Below, piece after piece: positions 36,001 to 43,123 of a stretch of 64,000 nt of DNA. Origin of the DNA: Shewanella litorisediminis (lineage in GTDB: Bacteria > Pseudomonadota > Gammaproteobacteria > Enterobacterales > Shewanellaceae); contig NZ_CP069213.1 of the NCBI RefSeq assembly GCF_016834455.1, forward strand, positions 1,178,501-1,242,500, written 5' to 3'. Position 1 is the first letter of the stretch. Each line of letters starts with the position of its first letter. The translations under genes were made by a program, and so were the position numbers. The notes under the pieces were generated by a model. That model made no database searches. It was not told where the DNA came from and saw only the letters and a list, made by a program, of their open reading frames with translations.

Positions 36001-36620
36001 TAAAACACCTTTCCATGTTGTTGCAGTCCATTGCTTATCATTTTGTTGATTAAAAAAGAATCTGTGATAACAGCATCCACATCGCTGTTGGTGAAAAGTG
36101 ATGTTAATTCAGTAATACTCGACGCATTGGTTATTTTCTTTACTTTTTGCAGTTGCAATATTTCGCAAAAGAAAGATGTGGATAAGCAGCCGAAATGCAG
36201 GTTTTGCATAGGCTCGCTCATATATTTTTTATCACTGAATAGTATTGCAGGGAGAATCTCGTAAATAGGAAGCGAAATAAGATGCTGTTGGCGTGTATCG
36301 CTGGAGGGAATTAGACCAGGAATAGCATCAATATAGCCATTATCGAGGCCAAACTTCAAGTCTGTGACAGAGTCATAATAGACATGTTCAATCTTTAATG
36401 AGGTTTCATCTGAGATCAATGTAAAAAACTCTTCAACAAATCCGCCTTGAGCCTGCATTCCACCCCAATACGGCATGAAGCGTCCCTTGAGTACGCCAAA
36501 TTTGACAGATTTTTTACTTGCGATGTAATTATTTTCCTCTTCACTCAATTTGATGTCAGCAAACACACCAGTGCTGAATATTAATGTGATAAGGAAAATG
36601 ATTTTTAACGTGAGTTTCAT
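33003..36620 (-). CDS. vieS: VieS/BvgS-like hybrid sensor histidine kinase
   Basis: An inner-membrane phosphorelay kinase of 1205 aa. It has a signal/TM segment, two periplasmic SBP_bac_3-type domains (about 35-255 and 265-490) and a TM helix (about 500-525). A PAS domain (about 545-640) carries an unusual C-x2-C-x5-C cluster (SCRNCGLSKTC). Then come HisKA (His in FLAVISHELRTP, about 674), HATPase (NLLSNAIKFT, GGTGLGMSIVQNL), a receiver (Asp in LLLTDCHMPGMDG, about 1026) and an HPt (His in LAHRIKGSAGALGL, about 1145). The start at 36620 follows GGAGCAATAC. Venus-flytrap sensing of a small molecule is inferred from the family. It feeds the adjacent VieA-like regulator. Confidence 0.9.
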   Translation of the reverse strand: MKLTLKIIFLITLIFSTGVFADIKLSEEENNYIASKKSVKFGVLKGRFMPYWGGMQAQGGFVEEFFTLISDETSLKIEHVYYDSVTDLKFGLDNGYIDAIPGLIPSSDTRQQHLISLPIYEILPAILFSDKKYMSEPMQNLHFGCLSTSFFCEILQLQKVKKITNASSITELTSLFTNSDVDAVITDSFLINKMISNGLQQHGKVFYDTEVSPQDAFAIVASSQPELLSIINKIIEGNNLKERFIHEIQHDIDYKNIQANNNIIHSDLEKTTIRYTLDDDSFPLSYYDPHTVSMKGYIHDLLSLIENKTVLEFVYVPANGKDVLHMLRNGEVDLLPARNSEGVDLRDFYRTTGYATITFGLVESTRDFAHKKYAILDRTGNYYREIKVNDKYRDIKVYQELSSLLHDLDEGIISHALINNDLLSRLVTEGQDDSFKPIDTPSDLQVNVRLSMVVRHDSPMLYELLQLTLKNISPEQIEALQNAYSKVTIQFGVNEETVLKWVVACTSLALLLAIAFIVWRHIIGKQLNTLERNAELSKSETDWLNTILNNIPNAIVIKNLHGKTILANNSYQTHFSSCRNCGLSKTCQLKSSVDKPDSSDISVISTIELCQRWESYFDISQYQIQHPLKNSPYIMKVYNDVTDLKRKELDLVTANERAMDAISARNHFLAVISHELRTPIAAMLGLLELLSKRQIDDESRLLIENAVSSADQLKYQVNDILDFSKMEAAQLQLDPSWYRIDRELGPLLRSFEASANIKGLHFSVDWKASAKLEARVDVLRLKQILSNLLSNAIKFTESGGIIVTLRLADDHFSFQVSDSGCGMTLEQQKTVFLPFVQADNTISRRFGGTGLGMSIVQNLVKLMEGEIHISSQKDLGTIVTVSIPMPLQSIELASPLAHLTVSDPRWYPWLRAFDVDHSPTEVSAKSEAPIDTSSSSASTPNLYPDLLVDQWQSTLKQNTNKRANDAPMQPSLEGNILVAEDAPINRLLLNRQLSSLGLTANFAKDGHEAFKMLTSPDATYQLLLTDCHMPGMDGFTLVAKVRSELPDYKDIPIIGCTAESSKIAAAKAADVGIDAMLYKPYSLEQLYQMLKQFLPQQTQKTPPPQWLMEYRDEDRIDMATVVLGAMSDDIKLLQLESTDLAALAHRIKGSAGALGLTELRTIAEQAEKAWPSGNVQQARDALIKSIKNLIDSTSEYLQPLTESGT

Positions 36621-36698
36621 GTATTGCTCCACGGGGAAAAAATTGTGGTGGTCGATTTAAAACGATTTAACTGAAATTTATTCATGGTAATCAGTTGA

Positions 36699-38312
36699 TT
36701 ACATGATTTTTTTCAGCGCCATTTGATATTTTTCCCTTATCTTTTTTAACCGATTAGGCTGATTTGATAAAAGCTCGGATAAAATTAAGAAGCTATTTTG
36801 CAGCATCTTTAATATATGGATTTTGTCTTTATGTGTTTTATTGACATTAGCCAATATATGGATGATCGCGCTGCATACCTTGATGCAGAAAGGCTGTAAC
36901 CTTTGCAATTCAAACAAGGTTTCAAAAAAATCATCACTGCTCTTAAGGCGATGGTTTTCTATGTCTTTCTGAAGCAGTGTGACTTTTTCTATGTTACGTT
37001 CGAACCTATTTTTAAGCTGTTTCAGTAGGTAATCATTGGTGATAGAAACTTCATTTTTTTCAGTTACTATTGATTTTTTACAACTGTGTAAAACATATTT
37101 TGTCTGGTTATCTAGTGAAAGCATTGATAGGATGAATGCAAAAAAATACAGGTCGTAAAAATCCAAATTGGAAAATATAGACTCAGTTGAAATGATTCTT
37201 TCAATCTTATCATGCAAATTTATAAGGTTGCCAGAAAGGATATTTAATCCAACTTGAATAACTTCAACTTGTGGCAACAACTCTAGGTTTAATTTTATTG
37301 CAGACAGTTCCCTATCTATTTCAAAGGCACAATGGCTTTGTTCATTGTTATTCAATAAATAAATAAGGTAATAACGCACATAGATCAACCTTGTTTTATT
37401 AGTTGAGCGGTATGTGTATTTGTTTTGGTCATGATACTTTTTTGCATATAAATATGCATTTTCATATTCACCCATTGCAAGAAATAAATTTGAAATTACT
37501 AAATCCCGTTCTTGGCCACCATCCAAAAGCAACTCAGCTGACTTCAGATGATGAATAGCATTGGGTAAATCATTGTTGAGTAAGCTTATAGAAGACATGT
37601 TATCATGATAATAAGGGCTGGTTTCTTTATCTTTTAATTTTTCCAGTATCAATTTTGCTTGTTCAATTTTATTAGCTTTTATTGATAGGTTTGCCAAGGA
37701 GATTTTAATCCAGTCATAGTCGTAATCTTCGAGCATTGATTCGTATTCTGATTTTGCCTGCGAGATTTGCCCAAGCTCTAAGTGGGCCTCTGACTTTATC
37801 TTTCTTATCAGTGGTTGGTGCTCATTATTGAGTACTAAATGTTGTTCGCATTCAGTAATAACACGATGGTAGTTTCTCTCGGCTATCGCAGCGTAAATCT
37901 GGATTAATTCGCGTTTTCTAGAAATTGAGGCCCTAAGCCGCTTCACCAATATTTCTTTAGTAAATGGCTTGAGTATGTAGTCATCAGGTTCTGCATCAAG
38001 AATGCTTCTAACTACCCTTGAGTTGTTTTCACCTGTGAGAAAAATAAAGACACTACGAGGATCATAAGCGCGCGAATTCTTAATCTCTGAAAACAGTTGA
38101 TTACCATTAAGGTTTGAATTGAAGTTGTAATCACAAATGATGACGTCAAACTTAATTTCATTGCACTTTGCAATAAGTTCGGCAGGCTTGTAGGCTAAAT
38201 GGATGTTTCCTTGGTTGAAGCCCATGTTACGTAATATAGAAGATAGGGAGGTGCAAACCAACTTTGAATCATCCGCAATGATAACAGTGTATGAATAGTA
38301 GTTTTTTTGCAT
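36699..38312 (-). CDS. vieB: VieB-like receiver/TPR protein
   Basis: A 537-aa cytoplasmic protein. An N-terminal receiver domain (about 1-130; Asp about 61 in IICDYNFNSNLNG, Lys in DYILKPFTKEI) is followed by a long helical TPR-type region with no DNA-binding or enzymatic domain. This is the make-up of V. cholerae VieB, which is reported to interfere with VieS-to-VieA phosphotransfer. The start at 38312 was chosen for the strong GGGAGAAAGAA ahead of it. It lies between the HPt gene (20 bp upstream) and the sensor kinase gene, all in one direction. Base composition is clearly more AT-rich than neighbouring housekeeping genes. Confidence 0.78.
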   Translation of the reverse strand: MQKNYYSYTVIIADDSKLVCTSLSSILRNMGFNQGNIHLAYKPAELIAKCNEIKFDVIICDYNFNSNLNGNQLFSEIKNSRAYDPRSVFIFLTGENNSRVVRSILDAEPDDYILKPFTKEILVKRLRASISRKRELIQIYAAIAERNYHRVITECEQHLVLNNEHQPLIRKIKSEAHLELGQISQAKSEYESMLEDYDYDWIKISLANLSIKANKIEQAKLILEKLKDKETSPYYHDNMSSISLLNNDLPNAIHHLKSAELLLDGGQERDLVISNLFLAMGEYENAYLYAKKYHDQNKYTYRSTNKTRLIYVRYYLIYLLNNNEQSHCAFEIDRELSAIKLNLELLPQVEVIQVGLNILSGNLINLHDKIERIISTESIFSNLDFYDLYFFAFILSMLSLDNQTKYVLHSCKKSIVTEKNEVSITNDYLLKQLKNRFERNIEKVTLLQKDIENHRLKSSDDFFETLFELQRLQPFCIKVCSAIIHILANVNKTHKDKIHILKMLQNSFLILSELLSNQPNRLKKIREKYQMALKKIM

Positions 38313-38331
38313 TTCTTTCTCCCAAGTGAAA

Positions 38332-38658
38332 TTAACTTGCAAGCTTTAACTTAGTCAAGCAGTTTAGGCTGTACTGTAGCTCACTTATCAAAATATTTAA
38401 TTGGTCTTTATAAGAAGCATGTTGATTCCTGCCTGAAATGAGCGCGGATTCAACCAAGTCATGCATGTAGTTAAAACCAATAACTGACAATCCCCCTTTA
38501 AGACGATGTAACACATTCAGTGTCAAATCCGTATCGGGTACTCTCATGCTATGATTGATCAGTTCGAGATCTTCAGTAACAGACTCTATATAGACCTGTA
38601 TGAATTCCTCTGCGTCTTCTTCTACGTTGTTCAACCAGCTTACATAGATTTCACTCAT
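38332..38658 (-). CDS. Stand-alone HPt domain protein
   Basis: A 108-aa histidine phosphotransfer protein. The phosphorylatable His is in VLHRLKGGLSVIGFNYM (about residue 51), in the typical HxxKGG context. It is the first gene of the VieSAB-like operon. It gives the system a second HPt besides the one at the end of the sensor kinase, a possible branch point towards the receiver of the VieB-like protein. V. cholerae vieSAB lacks such a gene as far as I know. Confidence 0.85.
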   Translation of the reverse strand: MSEIYVSWLNNVEEDAEEFIQVYIESVTEDLELINHSMRVPDTDLTLNVLHRLKGGLSVIGFNYMHDLVESALISGRNQHASYKDQLNILISELQYSLNCLTKLKLAS

Positions 38659-39571
38659 CTTTTATTTTCCTTTTTATTCGCTACCCGGTGATGAACGTTT
38701 ATCTGTCGGCGATTAACTTAGTCAATTTGTATAATATTCGAGAACATAGGCATTAACTCGTTTATTATCGAGTGTAATTTGATTGCTCAGTTTAAATATT
38801 GCTTATTCCTTACAGACATCTTTTACTGTTTGAAGGAGTTAATCACATTGCGCTTTGTTTTTTGTTGACTGGAGGGCAGTGATTGAGTGCGCCAGCTGAT
38901 GCTGGATAAAAATGATGTCAGTTACAGCAAGCCTTAATACAAAAAAATACCAGTGTTAATATTAGTTTTGTTATGTTTCTGTTTTGTTAATTTACGTGTG
39001 TCCAATAGCGACATTGAGCATTCTATTAATTTTTTACGCCGAACTCGAACGGTAACCTAATTGATTCAGCCTCTTGCAGGCACTCAACTCTCTACTGGAT
39101 ATATTGCATTACTTTACTACAGTGGCGCTTTTTTATTGCATAATTAGCATGCTCTTAATGGATTAAACTCATGATCTTAATGAAAATAACGTTATTTTTC
39201 GCAATCCCCATAACCATAGTGAAGATGCCTGTTTGTTCAAAATATGTGCATAGTTTACTTCGCCGCTAATTTAGTTCAAGTAGGATTATTCCTACATGAT
39301 TTACATCGCATTCGATTTGGCTAAGCATGGCATGGTGAATGCGTTAGCTGTTTAAGCTATCGAGTGAGTGACTTGGGAATGTGTGAACAAGCTGTCGTTC
39401 AGTGTCGGCTTCGATAATGGGACTGTTCATGATATTCAACTAACGGTAAGACGGGACATGGTCAATAACGTCAAATTATTATTGCTATCCGAGCCTCGCA
39501 GTTGGAGTCATGTTGCATTGCGATACTTGCATTTACTCGATGGTTGCTGACGAGCCACCTGCCAATTACTT
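38659..39571. other. AT-rich stretch without a convincing gene
   Basis: About 900 bp between the HPt gene and the insertion sequence. No open frame longer than about 60 codons with coding character is seen. It should contain the promoter of the minus-strand signalling operon near its left end, and it holds a clean palindrome at 39280-39295. It may be eroded DNA from the earlier arrival of the island. Confidence 0.6.
39280..39295. promoter_or_regulatory. Perfect palindrome resembling NarL/RcsB-type sites
   Basis: GTAGGATTATTCCTAC has two perfect 6-bp arms around TTAT. The TAGGA..TCCTA arms resemble sites bound by LuxR/NarL-type response regulators such as RcsB. A VieA-like protein with that HTH type is encoded nearby, about 620 bp from the operon start. 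Link is inference. Confidence 0.35.
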
Positions 39572-39580
39572 ATCTTAATG

Positions 39581-40635
39581 GGCGTTGTTGATTAAATCTT
39601 TTTGAACCATTTCAGGCGCCGGTGATCAGATCTTTCAGCACAGACTGACAGAGTCATCATCATGGGTAAAGCCAAGCACAAAATCATTAACTGGCCTGAG
39701 TACAACCAGAGTTTGCGCAATCGCGGTTCATTGACCTTTTGGATGGATGACGCAGCCATTAAGGGCTGGTTATGCCATCAGCATCATGGTGGTCGGGGGC
39801 GCGGTTTTCAGTTTACTGACCATGCGATTGAAGTCGCTCTGATGCTGAAAAGCGTTTTTGGCTTGTCGTTGCGCGCCACAGAGGGGTTCATTAATTCCTT
39901 GTTTAAGCTGATGGATGTTCCCTTGACCTCACCGGACTATAGCTGCCTCAGCAAGCGAGCTAAAACCGTGAAAATTGCCTACCGATCGCCGAGTCATGGC
40001 GCGATTGCCCATGTCGTTATCGATGCCACAGGCTTGAAAATCTTTGGCGAAGGCGAATGGAAAATCCGTAAGCATGGCAAAGAAAAGCGCCGCGTTTGGC
40101 GCAAGCTGCATTTGGCCGTCGATGCCCAAACACATGCCATTATTGCGGCGGAAGTCAGTCTTGATAGCGTCGGCGACAATGAAGTGCTGGGCACCTTACT
40201 CAAGCCGCTGCGTCGTCGCATAGAGCAAGTCTCTGCCGATGGCGCATATGACACCAAAGCCTGCCACAAGCTACTTAAAAATAAAGGGATAAAAGCAGTG
40301 ATACCGCCGAGGTCGAATGCGGGCTACTGGTCCAAAGACCATATTCGCAATGAGGCCGTGGATGCACTTAAAGCAGGTAGCTTATCTGACTGGAAGCAGC
40401 AACATCACTACGGTAAAAGGTCGCTGGCGGAAACCGCAATGTACCGATACAAACAGCTGATAAGCCCGACCCTGACGCTGCGAGACTACAACGCCCAGGT
40501 TGGCGAAGCCTTAGCTGGAGTTAAGGCCATGAACAAAATGCTGAGCTTGGGAATGCCTTCAAGGGGCGCTGGTCGTTAAACCAAGCAAGACCTTGGGGCA
40601 GTTGCTATCCGCGCAATGATTTGATCAACAACGCC
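39581..40635 (+). mobile_element. Complete IS5-family (IS903-group) insertion sequence, 1055 bp
   Basis: Ends are inverted repeats GGCGTTGTTGATYAAATC (18 bp, one mismatch). The element is flanked on both sides by ATCTTAATG (39572-39580 and 40636-40644), a perfect 9-bp target duplication as expected for the IS903 group. It contains one intact transposase gene. Intact ends and identical flanks indicate a recent insertion. Confidence 0.93.
39662..40579 (+). CDS. IS5/IS903-type transposase
   Basis: A DDE transposase of 305 aa. The first Asp is in VVIDATGLKIFGEG, the second in SADGAYDTKACH, and the Glu is in RSLAETAMYRYKQLI (Y-x2-R-x3-E-like signature). The N-terminal helix-turn-helix region precedes TDHAIEVALMLKSVFGLSLR. 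Full length and uninterrupted, so probably active. It occupies nearly all of the insertion sequence. Confidence 0.95.
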   Translation: MGKAKHKIINWPEYNQSLRNRGSLTFWMDDAAIKGWLCHQHHGGRGRGFQFTDHAIEVALMLKSVFGLSLRATEGFINSLFKLMDVPLTSPDYSCLSKRAKTVKIAYRSPSHGAIAHVVIDATGLKIFGEGEWKIRKHGKEKRRVWRKLHLAVDAQTHAIIAAEVSLDSVGDNEVLGTLLKPLRRRIEQVSADGAYDTKACHKLLKNKGIKAVIPPRSNAGYWSKDHIRNEAVDALKAGSLSDWKQQHHYGKRSLAETAMYRYKQLISPTLTLRDYNAQVGEALAGVKAMNKMLSLGMPSRGAGR

Positions 40636-40792
40636 ATCTTAATGCCGTAAAGGGCACAGCACCTGATAGCGGTCATGCCTTGGATGACCAGTTTCAGTCA
40701 TTTCAAAAGCCAAGGCGCCTGTGAAGGGGATTGGCGTAACCAGGCGCATGGGTGTTTGGCCTCGAAAACCTTGTGGGTGTCCTCACTCCTTA

Positions 40793-40942
40793 TTGGCAGC
40801 GGACTATCAACGCGGGTTTTCTGTCTATCATGGCGTTCCAGATTTCCCGTACCTCGTCATAGTCGGGGTCGTCCGGCAGCACCAGTTGGCCTTGCAGCTT
40901 ACTTTTGAGCGTGTTCAGGGTCTCGGAAGAGAGGGATGACAT
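40793..40942 (-). pseudogene. 5' fragment of the FAD-linked oxidase gene
   Basis: The frame starts MSSLSSETLNTLKSKLQGQL and matches the first 50 residues of the intact oxidase at 43124-44509 almost exactly (one D/A change). It then breaks at the duplication boundary, ending RKPALIVRCQ plus a chance stop. The promoter region is retained, so it may still be transcribed. Confidence 0.88.
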
Positions 40943-41403
40943 GGGTAGTTCCTTAGCCGTGCTCCTGGCAACGGCGGGTAAGGTAAAGTGCCCGAACGAC
41001 CAGGCGCAGCGGGCGGTTTGATGAGTCAAGTTCTGATAATCGAAAGTGGTAAGCGCAGCCTGAAATCCAACCCCTGAGGAGCACCCTTAAACACGCTCTT
41101 TTATGCTCGCGGTTGTCAGTGCCTTGTGTAAGCATAGTCCCTGACACCAACTTAGGGACATGGCGAAGGTTCATGGGTCGGCCCAAGAGGGCCTGGGCAG
41201 CAGTATCCCAAGGCAGGCCACAGGGCGAACATGGGGAAAGGCGGCATCGCGATAATCGAAATGCGCTCAAATACAGAGCCTTGGCTTACTGACTGATGAG
41301 GGCGTCAGTCAAAAGTTGTTTTTACGCTTCATTATTGGCACAGATACACCTTTGAGGGAGGCTTGCTGTATAACGGGGAAACCCAGGCAACAAGGAGGCC
41401 GCC

Positions 41404-41772
41404 ATGTCGCAGTCGAAGACGATGAATACACAAGAGACGCAAACCCTGTCAGCATCGGGAGTGCCACACTCGCACGCCCCTAAGCCCACCAAATCGGCCA
41501 CCGCCGCGGTGCAGCGCGGTGTGGCCCGCGCCGATGGCAAGCTCAGCCTGGCTGACTCAACGCTGACCTTTACCCCCTACAACAGCCAGTTTGGTTTGGG
41601 CCCCTATCAGCTGGCGGTTACGGATATCGCCAGGGTGGAAAAGTGCCTCGGCAAGGGCGGCGGCTTGTTGCCCGTGACCCGGGATGCGCTGCGCATCACC
41701 TTAAGCGGAGGCGACAGCTATGAATTTATCCTGGCCAATCCCGACGACTGGATAGCCGCGCTCGGCGCCTGA
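41404..41772 (+). CDS. Small GRAM/PH-like domain protein, copy A
   Basis: A 122-aa soluble protein. A disordered Ser/Thr/Ala-rich N-terminus (about 1-40) is followed by a compact beta domain (GKLSLADSTLTFTPYNSQFG, then YQLAVTDIARVEKCLGKGGG, LRITLSGGDSYEFILANPDDW). That domain has the pattern of bacterial GRAM/PH-like domains. It has a strong AAGGAGG ribosome-binding site. The copy at 44970 differs by only a few residues. Function is unknown. Confidence 0.75.
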   Translation: MSQSKTMNTQETQTLSASGVPHSHAPKPTKSATAAVQRGVARADGKLSLADSTLTFTPYNSQFGLGPYQLAVTDIARVEKCLGKGGGLLPVTRDALRITLSGGDSYEFILANPDDWIAALGA

Positions 41773-41860
41773 GTTCAGAGAAAGGCGGCGAGCCTTGCGG
41801 TAATCTCAGCCAAAGGCTCGCCCTGATGTGCTTTCTGGTCATTCCTGACCCTTGCTGAGG

Positions 41861-41951
41861 CTTCAACCTTCAGCCTTCAACCTTCAGCCTTCAGCCTTCA
41901 GCCTTCAGCCTTCAACTTTCAACCTTCAACCTTCAGCCTTCAGCATTCAAC
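41861..41951. repeat. Heptanucleotide minisatellite, about 13 units (copy A)
   Basis: Tandem CTTCARC units (R = A or G) between the GRAM/PH-like and VOC genes. The matching array in copy B has about 22 units, so the locus varies in length. Confidence 0.93.
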
Positions 41952-41959
41952 CACTGTGC

Positions 41960-42331
41960 TTAGCCATTGGCCGAGCAGAACCAGAATTTATTGCCTTCGC
42001 TGTCAAGAAAACTGCCCACCAGATAGCCTTCTTCCACCACAGTGACGGGGTCAGCTATGGTCACGCTCCTCGCCCGTAAATAGGCCTCGGTGTCCGGCGC
42101 ATGGTCACATTCTATGGTGATGCGCGGATTGGGTTCGCTGGTGGGGGTGCCATACCACTCGTCCTTTAACATCAGCACCAGCTCCCCGAGGCGATAGCCC
42201 CTCAGCTGGCCTTTTTCCATTGCCGGTTCCAGCGCCAGCACCTCGCTGTAGAAATGGGTTGCCCGTGCCATGTCGTTCACGGCGATGGCGATAACTTTAA
42301 CGGCCCGCAGGCCATGGGATGAGGTGTTCAT
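41960..42331 (-). CDS. VOC/glyoxalase-family protein, copy A
   Basis: A 123-aa vicinal-oxygen-chelate fold protein. It begins with a variable tail, then VKVIAIAVNDMARATHFYSEVLALEP. It continues with YRLGELVLMLKDEWYG and ITIECDHAPDTEAYL, and ends GSFLDSEGNKFWFCS, the usual DPxGN-type ending. Metal ligands cannot all be assigned, so it may be a binding rather than catalytic member. It is convergent with the GRAM/PH-like gene across the minisatellite and nearly identical to copy B. Confidence 0.85.
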   Translation of the reverse strand: MNTSSHGLRAVKVIAIAVNDMARATHFYSEVLALEPAMEKGQLRGYRLGELVLMLKDEWYGTPTSEPNPRITIECDHAPDTEAYLRARSVTIADPVTVVEEGYLVGSFLDSEGNKFWFCSANG

Positions 42332-42675
42332 TTTGCTGTGCTCCTACAGCCGCCGATACCATAGGTAAGTATAGTCCTCACAGTCTTTTCCGATGGCTCG
42401 TCCGCCAAGGATTGCCACCTACGATTGTATGCTGTACATTTGAGCAAATTGGCTTTTAACCAAGTAAAAACAATGGTTAAGGCATAACTGATTTAATGCT
42501 TATGAACGCCGTGCCAGTGGATTGGTGGCAGCAATGGATTGCAGACTCTTCTCCTTCCTCTACTCCCACCGAATGCGCTTTCCAAGGCGCTGCCTTGAAC
42601 CAGTTTTGGTTTGTGATTGCTCGGGTTTCAGGTTTAACCCTGCGGGTTGATTGCTTTGACTAATCAGTGTGATTA

Positions 42676-42985
42676 GTCGCTTTGCAAGCGACTTGAAAGC
42701 GAAGCCTTCCAGGCTTCACCCGGGCAGAAGGCTTTGCGCGCCCAAAGCCCTCTGCACACCAAAGGGCGCCCCCACGAAGCCGAGCACTTTGGGCTTATGG
42801 GCTGAAAACGACCACCGAAACCGACTCGCGAATTTACATCCCTATAAATTCATCCCAGCTCGGCTTTCCTTGCCTCGCGCTCATAAGCTTGTCGCTTCGC
42901 GACATTCACCCCTTCTCGACGGTTTCTGCCTCGATATCCCTATCTCGGCTTACCCGTTTCTCTCAGCCCAACTCCCAAAGCGGCT
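42676..42985 (+). repeat. Multi-stem repeat element, copy R1
   Basis: It starts with the palindrome GTCGCTTTGCAAGCGAC (42676-42692). A stem GAAGCCT/AGGCTTC with TCC loop (42701-42717) and a stem CAGAAGGCTTT/AAAGCCCTCTG (42725-42754) follow. A long outer structure then pairs CTTTGGG (42787) with CCCAAAG (42974), and GGCTGAAAACG (42800) with a CGTTT..CAGCC stretch (42955-42968). Stem positions match R2 and R3 while stem sequences differ. Non-coding. Confidence 0.7.
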
Positions 42986-43123
42986 TCGAAGGGGGGGGAA
43001 TGGTTCATTCCGCTGCTTTTGAGGTTGTCCAGATTCTTGGCTTTACTGCAGATGATATGAAGTGCGTGAAGGGCAGCCCCAAGCGCAGTGCACCTGGGTC
43101 TGCCGGGGAGGCGGAAGTCCTGC

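Larger units (their letters stand above)
40793..42675. repeat. Tandem duplication, copy A (left, truncated)
   Basis: This segment is nearly identical to 44360-46343 (copy B) and in the same orientation, about 3.57 kb apart. It carries only the first 50 codons of the flavin oxidase gene, then the GRAM/PH-like gene, the heptamer repeat and the VOC gene. Similarity starts abruptly at TTGGCAGCGG (40793) and stops at the first stem of the multi-stem element. Confidence 0.92.

Noticed and set aside
39368..39550. Possible 60-aa ORF just left of the insertion sequence
   Set aside because: No ribosome-binding site, no recognisable family and no coding pattern beyond chance; treated as non-coding.
42676..42985. 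R1 as a group II intron remnant or retron
   Set aside because: No domain V-like hairpin and no reverse transcriptase gene anywhere in the window.
42669..43022. Plus-strand ORF across R1
   Set aside because: It lies entirely inside the palindromic repeat and has the Pro/Arg/Ser-rich composition of a non-coding read-through.
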